The notes under the pieces: model-generated
What the model was told of the DNA's origin: nothing
Seen by the model: only the letters and a program-made list of their open reading frames with translations
The model's database searches: none
Translations under genes and position numbers: made by a program
Source of the DNA: Chamaea fasciata
Taxonomy: Eukaryota; Chordata; Aves; Passeriformes; Sylviidae
Assembly (NCBI GenBank): GCA_029207755.1
Contig: JARCOQ010000006.1
Span: forward strand, 7,160,013-7,224,012
Direction of reading: 5' to 3'
Length of the DNA: 64,000 nucleotides
Shown: positions 35,863 to 50,545 of the stretch, in pieces
Layout: each line of letters opens with the position of its first letter
How positions within the stretch are numbered: position 1 is the first letter of the stretch

Positions 35863-38800
35863 GAAACTCAAGATTATTTTAGGCAGAACTCAACAGATTT
35901 TGAGTGCTCAGTAGCAAAGTTACTGCATTTTTTTTCGGAGTGAGGGTACAGCTCTCCCCAGTACTCAGAGTCCTCTACGGTCAGAGACACAACATGTCAC
36001 ATGTTAATGCACTTCACACCTTGAATCTCATTCAAGGGCTTCACTGAGATGAAGCATGGGCAGGGAGTCTTCATAAACAATATTGGTTTGCAGATAGGAA
36101 AATGCATTGAGGAGACAAACTAGGGCTGCAAGCAGAATTCAGTGCTTGTCAATGAACCACAGCTACCTAACACCTAACCAGAGTTAGCTGTCACCTAGGA
36201 CCTTGCCCAGATGATTCATAAAAAACTTTTTCCAAGAGGTGTTTCACCCTCTGATATTTAGAAGCTAAAGCAGGTGCAGTTTATTAGCTTCCTATGTAAG
36301 TTACCCCATATGGACTGCTCTTGGAGAGCACTGGAAGCCACAATCTGCACCAAGGAGGCAACTGGGAACATTTAAGTCCTGTATTCCAAAACCAGAGAAT
36401 ATCTCAGTATTATCTCTGGAGGGAAAGTTTGGGGTTTTTTTTGGTTTTTTTTACTAGTAAACAGTGCTTTCTCTAAAATCTCTAAATATTTACTCTAACA
36501 AGCACTGCAGTTTACACACCTTGTTTTTTTACTGTGATAATGGATTTTATTATTAAAATACTCATATGAATATTTCATACTGAATGTATCCCATACGCTG
36601 TTGGCTATTTTAAACAACAGATGTGAGCGGGATTTAAATGCCAATTTTGAAACTGTGCAGTTGATTGAAATCCTGTGAGCCATTCATAGATTGCCAGATA
36701 TTCTATTTACATGATTCCTCCCATGTAAAATACTTCAGGGAATACTCTAGACTCTGGCATATGGTTGAGAATGATGATGACTGATGTTGGAGATGCCACA
36801 CAGACAACAGGACATATTATCTGGTTACATCTGTGCGTAAAATGCTTCGAGATTTTTTGATGGAAGGGGTTATGAATGTGTGAGGCTGAGATGCTGCATT
36901 TATGTCCCTCTAAATCATGCTCAGAGATAACAAGCAGTTAGAGCCCCGTCAGTGCAAAACCAAGCACTTTTTTGAATGCATTTCATTACATCCATGTGCC
37001 GTTACCCCCCTGGGCAATTCTGACTTGTGGGTGAACCTTGAAAAATTGGGGAGACTCGGCTGAAAAGGAGAACTCCAATACCAAAAACACATCCAGAGCC
37101 TGAAAACGGAAACCTTGTGAGAATAGCCTGTGCACAGTCAGATTGCAGGGCTTACTCCTCCCTCCTTCCAGCATTGGGGAAACCCCTCTCCATGCCACAA
37201 ATCTGACTGACTTCCACTTCTGCATCTGCAGCCTCACAAATCCCACGGGCCTGAAACTCCCACGCTCTATAGCAGAGGCCCTGCCTGACAGATTACATGC
37301 AAATGTTACAAATACATCACAGGCTAGAGCAGAGGAATGCTCACACTGCTGCAGACACACTCAGGGAAAAAAAAAAATCCAGCAAGACCCCTTGGTGCAG
37401 TCCCCACAGTAATACATCCTGAATGAGGAACCCTATCATGTGAAAACATTCCTAATAATTCCTTCTGTTTTCACTAATAATACTAAATTTCCTGCTGCTG
37501 AGGTATCCTTTGTTTTAACAAGCCCAGCTTTTTGTCTCATGTTCTGAAAGACTGCGCCACTGTAAGTCTATTATTACTATTTATGCTCAAGTCTTTTAAA
37601 TTACTATGGACAGGCATCCATATCCAAAATCAGCAATTTTCAAGCCATAATCTCATACCATCCAGATAAATGTAACACCTGAGATGTGTTTTATTTCAAG
37701 ACACAGGAGTCTGAATGACTGAAAGTACCAGAAACACATGAAAAAATCATCCTTCTGCTTCAGAAACATATGCAGTGGATTCTGTGGTGCTCGTGAGTGA
37801 CCTTCAGTGATTTTTTCTTGACAAAGAGTCAACTAAAATTTCAAGCAAATTGTAATAGTCCAATGGTTTGAAATCACTAGGAAAAACAAAAAAAAAAGGG
37901 AGGTGTTTTCTTACTATCTGAAATACCTCATTCTGGCCCAGAAATAATTAGGGGTGGATAAATTATCTGGCCTGCGATTTTCTCTGGCATATTATTTTAC
38001 TCACGCCTTTCTTCTTCCTCTGCAGGGGGTGCTTGTGGTCATATTGTTCTTTTATTTATGGCTCACAGCCTTTTCAGTGGCAGCACGCACACCCAACTGC
38101 AGGCCCAGAGCGGGAATGCAAATTCCTTGGGAGGTAAATGGGAAGAGAAAAATGTCCAGACCATGCCTAATCTTTACAAGGATGGCAGTTAAACAGAAAA
38201 CCATACCCTTAAAACCCAAAACTGGGGAAACAACAATGCTTAATTATAATAATCACCATTTGTATATTTGTGAGCTTTGCATATAAGACCTGTGGAAGCC
38301 TAATTGGTCCTTTCAAAATTCTGCTTTAAACCAGCACCTGTATTATCCAGCTGATGCACCCCCCGATTTATTTTGCTCAGAGGTGACTTGCTTCCACTCC
38401 AAGTCGGTCGCTCTCAGGACCTCTCTCTGGCTCAGCTTTCAAGCTGATTTCTCTGACAAGCTGGCAGCAATAAAATAATTCATTCCAGAGGCTGAGAGAA
38501 TCACCCGCAGCATATACTGTGAGGATCGCCTGGCAGCAGTACAGAGGCCTACGCAATGGGAAGCCTGGGGTAAACCCTGTGCTGGGATGCCTGGATGCCA
38601 CAGGGAGGAGGGAAGGCTTCGGTAATTCGACCAGGAATAAAGGCAGCCTCATGGCAGTGGGATGGGAGGAACGCCAGAGTGGGGTTGCTCCAAAGAAGGC
38701 TCGCTGAAAGGAAGAAGAAGCAACCACAGAGAGGAATATTTTTAATAAAAACAGAATTTCTGTGAGAAGAAACAATAGGATGAAGCCTGCAATGTGGCAC

Positions 38801-41800
38801 AGGTCTGTGTATCCATGGCTGCTTCTGAAAGCACAGGGAAGATAACTGAGGACAAGTCAAAGAGCCATGCTTTTTGCAATGATTTGATATAGTTTTGTCT
38901 GTGTGGAAATGCTGGGAATCCACAAGCTGGAAAACAAAACATCCTTGTGCTAAGTAATATGATGTAGGAAGTCTAGTAACTCCGAAAATCTAAAAAATAC
39001 AAAACAGTGCTACTTCTGTTCAAAAGAAAAAAGGACAACTCAGAATGTAGGAAGAGCACAGGGTTTTGGATCACATCTGTGGATGGGGTTTCTCTAAGAA
39101 AAAAACAGGCTTGAGATCCTGCATGTCCCTGTGGCAGGCACTGGATCTCTGGATGTTCAAGGCAATCAGGATTTCCCCGTACCAGCATGACATGGAATGA
39201 ACTGCCCAATATCTCACTGAACAATCACCATCCTGTTGCAAAGAAGTCTGATTACACATCCCTGTGCACTCCCAAGCCAACCCCTTCTGAGTAGAGATCT
39301 GTCACTGTTTTTTTTACTGAACTCCTGGAGTAGGATCTGCTGTCTGATCCATTTGAGGGCCAGGGACCCCACTGCCTTTATGCCCTCAAACCTGTATTAG
39401 GACAGCCTCAGCTGACTCCCACATGCTGCATTGGAGTCCCACTGCAAATCAGGGTGATTTGGCAAGCTCCCTCTGAGATAACACAGCAGAAAAACAATGT
39501 TTGACTGTGCTAGCCTTGCTCTTTGAGCACTCAGAAATTATACTGTTGGAAAACCATCGCAGCCTCAGCACGAACCTTCCTTAATTTGACTCCTGGCTGG
39601 TGGAACCATAATTTGTGAGGATTTCGCATGGTGAGAAGTCTCTTTCACAAGGCCACCCTGTAAACAGTGAAAGCTTCTCCTCCTGCTCAACTCAGTTAGT
39701 TCAGTTCAGAGGGCAGATTTCCATTGCTTCCATTCAAACTTGCCCACATAAAGTGCACTGATCCTTAAGGATTCCCTGGCCAATGTCAAATGCCTGGCTT
39801 GAAGCTGGGATGGCTCTCCACAGACTCTGTCTGGGAGGTGATGCACCACATTGCCCCTTCCCAAGCAAAAGGCAATGCAACCCACTGTCAGTCCAGCAGG
39901 GATGCAGAGCAGGCTTCAAAACATGACATTCAATCCCATCTTGAAACCTTTCCGTTGAACTGCCAGGCTGAATCTGGCAGAATTTAGGATTATGTTTCTA
40001 ATTAAGCAGAAAATTGCTTCTATTTTATTTCTAAGCTACACGTTACTCAAGTGACCAGCTATTCCGAATGAAAACTGCATTGGAAAATTCCCAGAAACTG
40101 AGGTGTGGCATTAATTCTGTATAAAGCAGAGCAGAAGGCAGCTGTCTCCCTTCTATAGCATGAGCAGTTAGTTGGTGCCCAGCAGTCTTAAGAAGATTAA
40201 ATATCCCTTAATTTCAGAAGCCTCCTGCTCTGGCTGTAAAAATGCTGTAACTGCAATAATAATACACCAATTGTAAAGCTTCAATGTTTTGGCTTGGATT
40301 AATACCACAGCTACTTTATTCTACAGGGAAAGTAGTACAGTGAATCTTATGTGCTATCTCCTCCAGATGAGAAGGGTTAATTACCCAATATTCATTACAG
40401 CAATTGTGGTTTTGTTTGCTCAGTGGAAAAAATTCTGTTTTCTGCTTTACAAACAATGGGTTAATCTTATCAAAAGGAAAAAAAATAAAACAAAACCAAA
40501 ACTCCGAAAGCAGATTTTTTTTCCATTAGCCTTTTTGAAAAAGGAACAAAAGTGAGAAGGCATTTTTGGCTACTAATTGGGAAAAAAAAAAGTTAAGTAG
40601 CTATTTTGGGGACAGAAAAGCTGGGTAACATATACCCATGTTCATAGGTAAACACACCGTGGATTGTTGCTCAGGGCACATCTCACAAGAGGCCTTCAGG
40701 AGCTGATATCTCAAAGCTATCAAAGCCTCTTCCTTTCCTTTAAAGAGGAGATGTGGAGCAGACAGCACAGCACCAGCCAGGCTCTGGGCTCTCCTCCACC
40801 ACTGGAGAGGTGACCTTCCCTGCTGATGGCCCAGGACCTCATCTGTGAACCTGGCAGCAAGGGGTTCCCACCAACTGGGAGTAACATGAGGATGAACAGA
40901 GCCAAATTGTGAGCCTCTCTGGTACAGGCAGGGATGCAGAGAGAGAAGCATGTTGTTTTAGTGTGTATAACTCACTCAAATTTACCATGCAGTTTTGGCT
41001 TTCAATCCCATATTTCCTGTCCTAATCTCATACACAATGTGGGTTTTGTACTGTTAAACAGTTTCTCTGTGGTTGCTCCACAGTGATGGGCAAATTGATT
41101 CCTGTATGAAAGGCCAGACTCTGTTTTCAGACACTTTCAGTGTTTCCACTGGTCTGAAATGGGAGTAGCTGCTGTGTTTAGGAACAACTGGTGGAGGATA
41201 AGGCACAGGTACAAGGCACAGAGAGCTGATTGCTTTTCAGTTCTCCCCAGTGACTCTGAGTGAAAATGAGGGCGATATTCACTTTTCTTACTGCCTCAAA
41301 ACTTTTACTCATAGTAATATTAATTCTGCCTTTTCTGCTGCTGCCAAAATTACATATTCTTTGGGTAAGGACTGCACAACTTTTCTCAACTATATGTGCA
41401 ACAGCACCCCTCTACAAGGACCCAGAAATAAGAGCAACATTAGCACTCCTTTAGAGGAAAGGCTAAATACAAACTTCTTTTAACAACCTGTACAGCCTAA
41501 CAGCAACATTACACAACTATCACAAGCCTGATCAAAGGACACTAAAGCCAATTAAAATGTTTCATTGGCTTCAAAGTGGAATGGATGAAGAATATTAATG
41601 TTTAAGGATGGATGTGAACAACACTGAAAGACTCAATAACCTGGAAGTGGTCTCCAAAGGCATCTCCCTGAAGGGCTGAACTGTTCTCCATCATATATTA
41701 AGGGATTATATCAAGACCGAAGCAATGCCACAAAAATAGGAAAAAAAAAAAAAAAGCATAAGTTGTAAAAAGTCCCAGGAAAAGGAACAATACAAATTAC

Positions 41801-44800
41801 TTAGGAAAAAAAACCTGGATAAAATTACCACCTTCACCCTTCAAAGCTGTTGTCTGAAACCAAATCTAAATCACACCTTTTCTGCACAGGGTATTGCTGG
41901 ATGGGAAGGTGAAACACCTCATGAGCAGCTGCAGTGCAAACAGCAGCAGTGAAAGATGCAATCCCATCTGCTTGGGAACATGTTTGCCTTAGGACAACAT
42001 GTGTTGTGTAGGCTATTTGTGTAAGTTCTTTGATACCTGATTTACACCTTGGGGTATTTTTTTTTTTTTTTTAGTTTAACAAGTAGTAGGCCTTATGATA
42101 AATCCTGATCCTTATACGCATCCAATTGACCCATAGGCAATTTGTGATGGAATTTAGAGAACATTGCTTTAAAAGTTATCTACTTTGTCTAAATATGTTA
42201 TGGCTTGCCTGCACACAGTGGATAACTAAACCCAGGTTTTGCTTCTGTCATCTAACCAAAGGTCAAGCTTCCAGCATCACCCATCAAATCAGACAGCACA
42301 CAAATAGTGTGCCACTGGGAAAGGGACTACCCCACGTCAGATTAATAACACCTGGCCCTAAGTGCTTCTCTGTGCTTGTGATTTCTTAAAACAACCTTGC
42401 CATGGCCAAAAAAGTGTATTTTTCAGGAACCTATCCAAACCTTCCTGCCTTCCAGAGCTGGAGAAGTGACAAGTGCTTTGCATTCAGCACAAATTATCCT
42501 GTTGGAATGCTGGATAGTGTGAGGCCACTCCAGCACAGGCAATTCACCTGATAAAAGGGTGACAATCCTGCAAAAGGGACAAGGAGGCTAGGTTCCACTG
42601 GGAACAGATGAAATGCTGTTAAGATTATAACTCAGCAAGTTAGTGCTCTAACGTAATTATTTAGCCAGCCTTGCTCCATGCAAGGAGAGAGACTGGACAC
42701 CCAGTGTAACACCTTCCACCTTTGCCATTTCCATAGGGTGAAAATTGAAGGGTTGCCTTTTCCAGCAAAATCGCTGCATTTCACTGTGGGTCTCAGGTGC
42801 TGGATTTTTTGATCATACGTTCTCAAGATCTAAGAGCAGGAACTGGTTATTAAAATGGCAGCAGCTATGACTGAACAGAGTTGACAAGTGTAGCCAGGGA
42901 GGGTGGGGAGAGCTGGCTTTTATGTCATACATTACTGCTTCTGAGCAAGGAAAGCATAATTGGCAATAAATTAAAATGAAAAGGAACAAACTGATCAAAT
43001 ACTAAAATTGTCATCAAGAAGGAACTGATATAACCATCTGCAGTGCAGTGCATTGTGTCACAGGAGCTTTGCTCCATGAAAAGCAAAGGAGATCTCCTGG
43101 AAAATGAGCTAAATGCCTCATAACTTACAGAACATAAAAGCAGAGACACCTGAGTGTAAAGTCACAGCTAAAAACGTTTTCAGCACCAAAGCCAGGCCCG
43201 CAAACAGCAGGACAAAATACAGGTTTCTTCCTATGCCTCAACTGTTATATAAATATACATAACACTCAGCATGAGAAGTTGGTACCTGCCTCCTTCACTC
43301 CTGTCTAGGCAAACTCAGAGCCAAGTGAATGCTCAGAGAGAAGTGGGGCATCAGTGAGAAACCAGCTACACAAAGACTTGCCTTAAATCCTCTGGAATAA
43401 TTTAGCAGGTCTAAAGGCCTGCTCATTCACAGTCCAAGCAAGGTAAGATTAGACAAATTCTACAGAAGCCAAAAACTAGCAGAAGAAAGCAAAAGAAACC
43501 AAAAGCCAGTGCAGTTGCTGTGGAGGAAAGGCTGTTTGTTATATTGGCTGCCCGTAAAAGCAGCCTCTCTCTCCAAAAATTGTTGGCAAATGATTTCCCA
43601 ATATTGCAGAAAGTATTTTTATCTATTACTGCAGAAAGCATTGACAAGGTGAAGAAGTTCAAGACAAACCTTCCATCCCCAAAACTCCTCATCTCTATTA
43701 CAATAATTTCTTATCTTTCAAGAGATTCTGCCCAGAACCAGATAACCCTGGATTCTGGGACAACTCAAATCTATCTAAAAAAAAAAAAGGAGGCAGGTCT
43801 GACCTGCCTGCCTGTATCAGACTTCCAGTACCAACAGCAATTACCTGCCACTGTGAGCAGATAAAGCAGTTTTTCACTCTGGAGCTCTGTACATGGTGGA
43901 CTTGCTCAGCACGAGTGTCTAATAGCACAACATGCAGAGAGTGCTGCGGCACAAAAGCGGAAGGATTATGCTACAAACAGTTCAGTAGCCTTCAAAAGCC
44001 TTCACTATGTTAATAGCCTTTAAAGTGACATTTCAGAGCACCAGTGGCACCTGGTCCAGCTGCTCGCAGCTCCACTTCCCTCTGAACCCCTCTCTGCTCA
44101 TCTCCCCACGCCACGGGCCAAGGTGAGGAGGGCTTGTGCCTGCCTACTCAGTGCTAAAATTTATTGGTTAGGCAAGAGGAGAGGACACAGAATTCTCCTT
44201 CGGTTTCTTGTGCACATTCTCCTCTACAGCTGCTGAACGTAACTTTAGCAAACATCAAGGAGAACAGGAGGCTTTACTGAATTAAAATATTTAACATACT
44301 GGCTAGTCATCATTCCCTTTGAAACCAATACCCATCTGGGATTTGACTTCATGAAGACTGCTACAGTCTTTCCATGCCATGTCCCAAAAAAGTTCAGAAG
44401 GGAAGCACATTGTTGTAGACTTTATGTAGGCCCACAGAAAGATTAGGTTTGGAGTGCACATAGACACAAAAGCTTTTTATCTCCAAGGACCTAACCTTTG
44501 ATAACTGTCATTGCAAGCATTTTATTTTGCTCACTTAAGTAGCGCTATCAGTAACCGCCTTTTGCTCTGAAGGCAAACGTGGTCTGCTTTTCCAAGCAAA
44601 TGAAAACAAATTAAAGACTTAAAACACCCATCAGTTGCTCACTTCAGCAATTTGATCGCTATCTTTTTTAAAAAATTTATTTCCAGAAGATCCTTCGGGC
44701 CAGATAACAGTCACTCGCTACCTGCAATGCTGCACTGCAGTCCACAGCATGTGTATTTTTTGAGAGCTTCAGTGAAATATGAGCAAGAAGCACAGATTAG

Positions 44801-47800
44801 AATCTGGCCTGGAATCACAGTTTGAACTCTGCAAAAACGGATACAGCAGGTCAAGTTCTCCTCTCAGTTACACCAGAGCAGCATTCCAACAAAGAACAGA
44901 AAATCCATGTTTTTTGCCCTCAATTTTTAGGTTATTTATACAACCTAGAATGATGGGGAGTGGGGGAGTAGAAAGATTAAAATTATTTGTAAGAAATCTG
45001 TGGCAAACTGCATGTGTACAGCTCACTGGTGCATCAGCTGAATGCTTGACTGAAGAATAAAAAGTGAGTCTCCGTCATTTGGGAAAAGGCAGGTAGGTGT
45101 TAATGCAAGTCCTATGCCTCTCTGTGGCAGTTTCTGGAGCCTGGATGAGTGTAGAGAAAGCTCTCCAGGCAGCAGAAATTCAGCTGCAGCAGCACAGAGA
45201 CCAGCAGGGTGATTTTATTCAAATACTCAAGGTTCCTCAGTTATTCTGATTTACTCTGCCTAACATTATGATAAGACACAGAGGCTTTCACACCACCAGG
45301 GCTAGGTGTATGCTGTTCCCCAAGAGACCTGGTCTAATTGCATCTGTCAACAGTGAAGACAGTTGTGGATGCACACACAAAAAAGAAAAAAAGTGAGGAG
45401 GATTTGACATTTACCTGTAAATGGAAAGAACTGACATAAACACAGTGGTAAATAAAGTGCTCCCTCTGTGCAATACAGCCTGGGGGAGCAATGCAAGGTG
45501 TATTTCTGATGTTCATTTGGTGAAAACAGCATTTGGGATCACAAACGTGTGGACATAAATGGGTGCAAGTGAGTTCCATGTGAGGAAGGGAATGGGGCAT
45601 TGGAGGGACAGCATTTACTGGCCCTGCTCCTCCACTTGCTTACAGTGGGGACACATCAGGGATAAATTTAACCCTGTGATTCCAAGCAGCTGGCCAAAAC
45701 CATAAAGCTGCAATCTGTAAATGTACTTGGACATTTTTTTTTCCTTGACCCCCCCCAAAAGTTAATAACTTCCCCTCACATACACATATGCACATTGTTC
45801 AGAAATATCAGCCATTTCTCCCCTGCTCCAGCTCTGGTAAGTCAGGTAATTGAAGCTTCAAAGGAGAATCACAGTTTAATGGAGCTGTTCTTGCCAAAGA
45901 AGACAAAGGACTTTGATTAGATTTCTTCCAGCTTATTTGCATGACTTATCTTTTTATAAATTCAACTTCCTTCCAAAGTTGATAATGAGATGCCTTGGAA
46001 AAAAGAAATAAATGGAATGGTTTGTTTTGTCACAAGACAAGTGATTATTTTTGTGATAGACTATGTCTGGTGTAAAGTTCAAAAACAATGGAAGTAATAG
46101 TCTTTAGGCAAAACATATAACTGTTACTGATAACAGTCTGCGAGGAAAAAAAATGGCAATTTTCAGAATTCTGCATAATAGCATGGACAAATCACCTTCC
46201 AGGAGTAGCTGTCATGGTTAATTTCTGCTCTAAGATATAAAAAATAGGGATGGCTTTTTGATTAGATGTTATTCATAACTTTTTTATCACATTTAATTTC
46301 TTTTGCCTGAGTAGAGAATGGACATTTCTGAGACAGGAAAGACCATTAACATACTAGATTAAAATGTTTCCATGCATTTCAGCCCCTGTCACTCTGACTT
46401 GGACACAAATCTATCCAATTTCTACACCATGGAGTCCTCAGAAGATCACAGGCATGGTGATATTTTCCTAAACTGGCCTATAAAGTGTGGCAATGAGCCT
46501 TGTAAATATTGAGATTTTAGTGAAGGAAAAAGAGAGTAACTGCATAATTTGAAATGATGATGGAAGTTACGTTCTAGGTAATAAGCGATACAAAAATAGA
46601 CAAGGTGATTTGTCCCAATTTTCTATTCAGCAGCTGGGATGCATGGGGAAGACGTCCCCAAAAGAACAGAAGGATGGGGACAGATGATCAGAAAAATGAT
46701 GGAGCAAAGCATCCCCCTCTGCAGGGAGTCAGCTTCAACACTTAAACTAACTGCCTCTTTACAGTTTGCATAAAACCCCGACAATTAAGTACTCACCCAG
46801 GGCATCTGACAATTTAATCTGAGGGTCTACCCATGTGAATTTATCCCAATTAATTACCACAGTTAAATTGTGCCTTAGCTAGGTCTAAATTCACTTGAGA
46901 AGCACTCACTTCTAGCCCCAAGCTTTTCCAATATATACATCAGCAAAGGAAAGGCTTGTATGCTTGAGTTTCACTAAAAAAGAAAAAATATTTATATTCC
47001 ATGTCATTAAATAAAAACAACATTAAAGCAAAACTATGTGTGCAATAATTAAACAAAAATAAAAAGCTCCAGCATACTTGAGCAGCAAACCTATAAATAG
47101 TTTCCAAAGAGATTCTCAACATTTCTAAAAATAAAAGCTGTCATAATAAGAGCATGTTGCAATAGCAAATCTTGCTGAAAAAAGTTCTGAACCTTGTGTC
47201 TGTGAACTAAGGGAAACTAAAGCAAGAATTTTTACAAGTCACTTGATTCAATATTATGGTACATTAACCTTGATTTTTATTACTGCTCAGCATTTTTGCT
47301 TTTGAACCAGACCAAGCCCCAGAAACACTGAAGAATACACATATGGGGGTGGGGAGGAGAGAAATGGGAGGATTTGGGTTGCAATCACTGAAAAAAAATG
47401 CAGTGTAAGTTCTGTGCTAAAAACCTGAGTGGGTTGTCATTTTATCTGACTGATTGGCTCCATCCATAATTAAACCCCAGATTTTCTCCCCAGGGGCTAT
47501 GAATCAAAACATGGGGCTGAGAACCGTGCAGGAGGCACAGCCTGGAACTTGGGCTCAGCCTCACACCATCAAGGCTAGACTCCAGGAGCAAAGTAACTTG
47601 CCAAAACATACATTTAACTGACCACCTCCTATTCAGTGGAATATCACATGTTTGCGAATGAAGTTGCTAAAAATAAAAAAGTGTAACTGCTCTGCCTTTG
47701 CAGTGATGGGAAAGGCACATGTTGCCTGTACCTCTTACCCACCACAACTTTATTCTCAATTTATGCACCACCCTCTGTTTTATGGTTCACCCTGCTGTAA

Positions 47801-49738
47801 GATACCGGAATTCAGAGCTGCTGATTGCCAGTATGAACCTTGTGCTACTCTTTATAGTGCCTTGTAGCAACAGCCCTTGCTGGAAAGCAGTTTGGAAAAT
47901 ATTGGGCAATATTCTCCAGTCATTCCAGGGGGACCACATGAGAGCTCTGAATAAACCTTGGCCAAAAAGGAAGCAAAAAGGGAAATAAAAAAAATAAGTG
48001 AAGATAGCATTCCTGATAATCCATTTAATTTATGTGCCTAAATCCTGCCCTCTGATAGAAACAGGCGACCCATTTGCTAAACAAATGCTTGAGCAAAGAA
48101 TTTGGCACCCACATTTCTAACCACAGGTCACAGCAAATCAAATCATCTTTGCTGCCCTTGGCAGCACTGGAAAAGGTCATTTCCCAAAGATGCAGAGCCC
48201 CAGGGCTGTTCCAAGGGGTCCAGGACACCCCAGAAGCCCTGTGGCAGAGCATAAAAGGCAGCACAAAGTAGGTGCAAAATCAGTTCATCTCAGTCTCTTA
48301 AGGCAACTGTGTCTTTCTGCGTCCTTCCAGGTGTGATGAAGAGCTGCTCGTGTTTGAAAGAATGGGATGCCAGTGGTGTGGCTGGTGTCCTGTCCTTTCC
48401 AGGCTTTCTCTCATCTGCCTTACTTGGACTCTAATGATCTCATGATCATCCCAGAATCAACCCACTTTGTAGATTTAAACACAATGCAGATGCCCTTTCC
48501 CACCCTATGTTTGCATCCCTCCTGGTTCAGATACACCTCTCCACTTGTCAGCAATCAAATGTCAGTGTTACCATGGGACTTTTCTAGACTAAATATTTGA
48601 ATTCTGATTGCTAATAACAAAAGAGCTCCTGCACTGATTTGTGAGTGCTGTTTTTCTATACCGTGTAAGATCACCAGCAAATGGGAAGGTGCCTTTTGAG
48701 GAAGCCAAACAGCCTGGAGCAAACACACTGGCACCCAAAACTAGGAGCCAACACAGCAACAAATCAGGCCAGATTTCTTTAGCCAAACTGTCATGCGAGT
48801 GGTTCAGCTGTGGCTCACCTCGAGTGGAAACGCAGCACATGCTGAGTATTTCAGTGATGTGATGAATGCAGTTAGGGCAGAAATGCAAGCCAGACAAACA
48901 CATGGCTGGGTTTACAGGACAGGCAACATGGCCCCATCTCAGTCACCCTCCCTCAACTTCAACACAGCTCCACCTATCCAAATATTGTTGAAAAATGCCT
49001 AAACTGCCTAATGGTCAGCAGTTAACCCCCTTACCCATAGAAGGGTGCACACAAATTTCCCTTACTCATAGAAGTGTGCTTTTACTGGCCAGGAAATCAC
49101 ATGTGGGTACACACAGGCGAAAATAAACAGTTGGAAATTCTAACTTGAATTTTTTTGTTGCTCGTTTGTGGCCCTCTCATTAAGCTAAATGATTCAGATG
49201 CCTTTCTGTATGCTGGCTGGCATGGTGAGGCAGTGAGACCGGACCTCCAGGCCCACCAAAACTCCCACTGCTCCAGAGGAAATAGCTCTGAGAGCATCTG
49301 TGCTTGGAGCTGGTTCTGGAAAAACTGTTTTGCCGTCAGTCCCATGGCAATACTCTTATTCACGAGCTCTCAGCCCAGATGAGGAATAACTGGTGAGCTC
49401 AGACCTCTGAAAAGAGGGGTTTCCACTCCAGAATCGATGTTCAACAATGAATTTATGCCAGAATATCTTTTCCAGAATTTCCAAGCAAGGGAGGCAAAGT
49501 GGGCTCCCCAGATGGCTCTCTGTGCCAATGAGACCTGCAGTAATTCTGCATTTGATCATATCCACCTGAAAGAACAAGAACTGTTTTGATTGGAAAAGGA
49601 ATTTTCCATAGGAACAGTGGGAGGCAAATCATGGAGCCTAGACTTGCCTGTTATAGTGGCCAGTACTCATCCGAGGTTCCCAGCAAGGACAGAGGGAATC
49701 TACCTGCACACAAATCTCACATTTTGGCCCCAAGGGAC
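35863..49738. other. Noncoding DNA, probable FGFRL1 intron
   Basis: No exon of any protein I recognise on either strand. Several repeat-free AT-rich blocks look like conserved elements: 36530-36720, 37430-37610, 44515-44680, 45850-46080 and 46790-46915. Short A- or T-runs occur at ~41739-41755 and ~42058-42073. No alignment supports these impressions. Confidence 0.35.
45850..46080. promoter_or_regulatory. Candidate conserved regulatory block with a POU octamer
   Basis: Repeat-free AT-rich block containing a perfect octamer ATTTGCAT at 45935-45942, a TTTGATTAG word, and several AACTT/ATAAAT words. The octamer is a known POU-factor site. Enhancer function is inferred only from appearance. Confidence 0.22.
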
Positions 49739-49748
49739 TACTGACACC

Positions 49749-49808
49749 AAAAAAAAAAAAAAAAAAAAAAAAAAACCAAAAAAAAAAAAACGAAACAAAA
49801 AAACAAAA
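49749..49808. repeat. Poly(A) / A-rich tract
   Basis: About 27 consecutive A, then CCA and more A-rich sequence. I could not assign the sequence upstream to a retroposed gene or SINE, so it may be a simple expansion. Confidence 0.9.
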
Positions 49809-50084
49809 GCCTTTCTGCCTCCAAAGTAGAAGCATTTGGGAATCAAGGGGAAATCTGAAAGCTCCTAACGAAAGGAAACATTTCTATGGAGAAACTCCTT
49901 GGTGCAAGCAAATGAAAAGTGGAAAAATATCAAAGCACTGGAGGGTTTTATGCAACAGTAGCCAAAACCTTGAAAGAAAACATTGTTAAATGTTCGGTTT
50001 TTTCTCTTTTCTTTGGGGGCACTGTTTCTTCTGGAGTGGCCTACATTCTCAGGCCTGAATGCTCCCAAATTAATAGCTTTGCGT

Positions 50085-50545
50085 CCTCTTCCCTCCCCCC
50101 ATCCCTTTTCTTTCTCTTTAGCCTAGTCCCAAGCCAGTGAAGTCTTGGCTGGGGCTTGTAATGAACTGGCAGAATGATAAAGAGATGCTGGGCTGGAGAG
50201 AGGTGGGGGACCCAAAGCCCACTAATAAGACCAGGATCCCCTACTTACGCTGTGCCCCACCGCGGGGAAGCCATTAAAGACCCACAGAATAGAAGAGAAA
50301 AGGAAGAAAGTTCTTACAGCAAGCCCTCCCCTCCCCGGGCCCACTCCAGCCCTTTTTGAGAACAGAGCTCTCGACATGGCTAATCCCTCCACCGCTTAAT
50401 GAACTACAAGCTTCCCTTTCACTGGGACAAAAGTTTCTTTCCTCTCTCGGGCCTAATCGCAGACAAATGGTCCCCCCACCACGATGCCTGTTAAAAACCC
50501 ATTCCCTTTTTTGAGGCTGCGAGGCAGGAGGAATGCCACTGGCAA
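50085..50545. promoter_or_regulatory. Candidate conserved noncoding block, GC-richer than its surroundings
   Basis: Repeat-free stretch with homeodomain-type words (TTGTAATGAACT, GCTTAATGAACT, GCCTAATCG) and several CpGs (CCACCGCGGGG at ~50258, CTCTCGACATGGC at ~50370). It contrasts with the AT-rich flanks. There is no credible ORF. Function is inferred. Confidence 0.25.

Noticed and set aside
49749..49808. Poly(A) tail of a processed pseudogene
   Set aside because: The sequence upstream gives no protein-like reading and no target-site duplication was evident.
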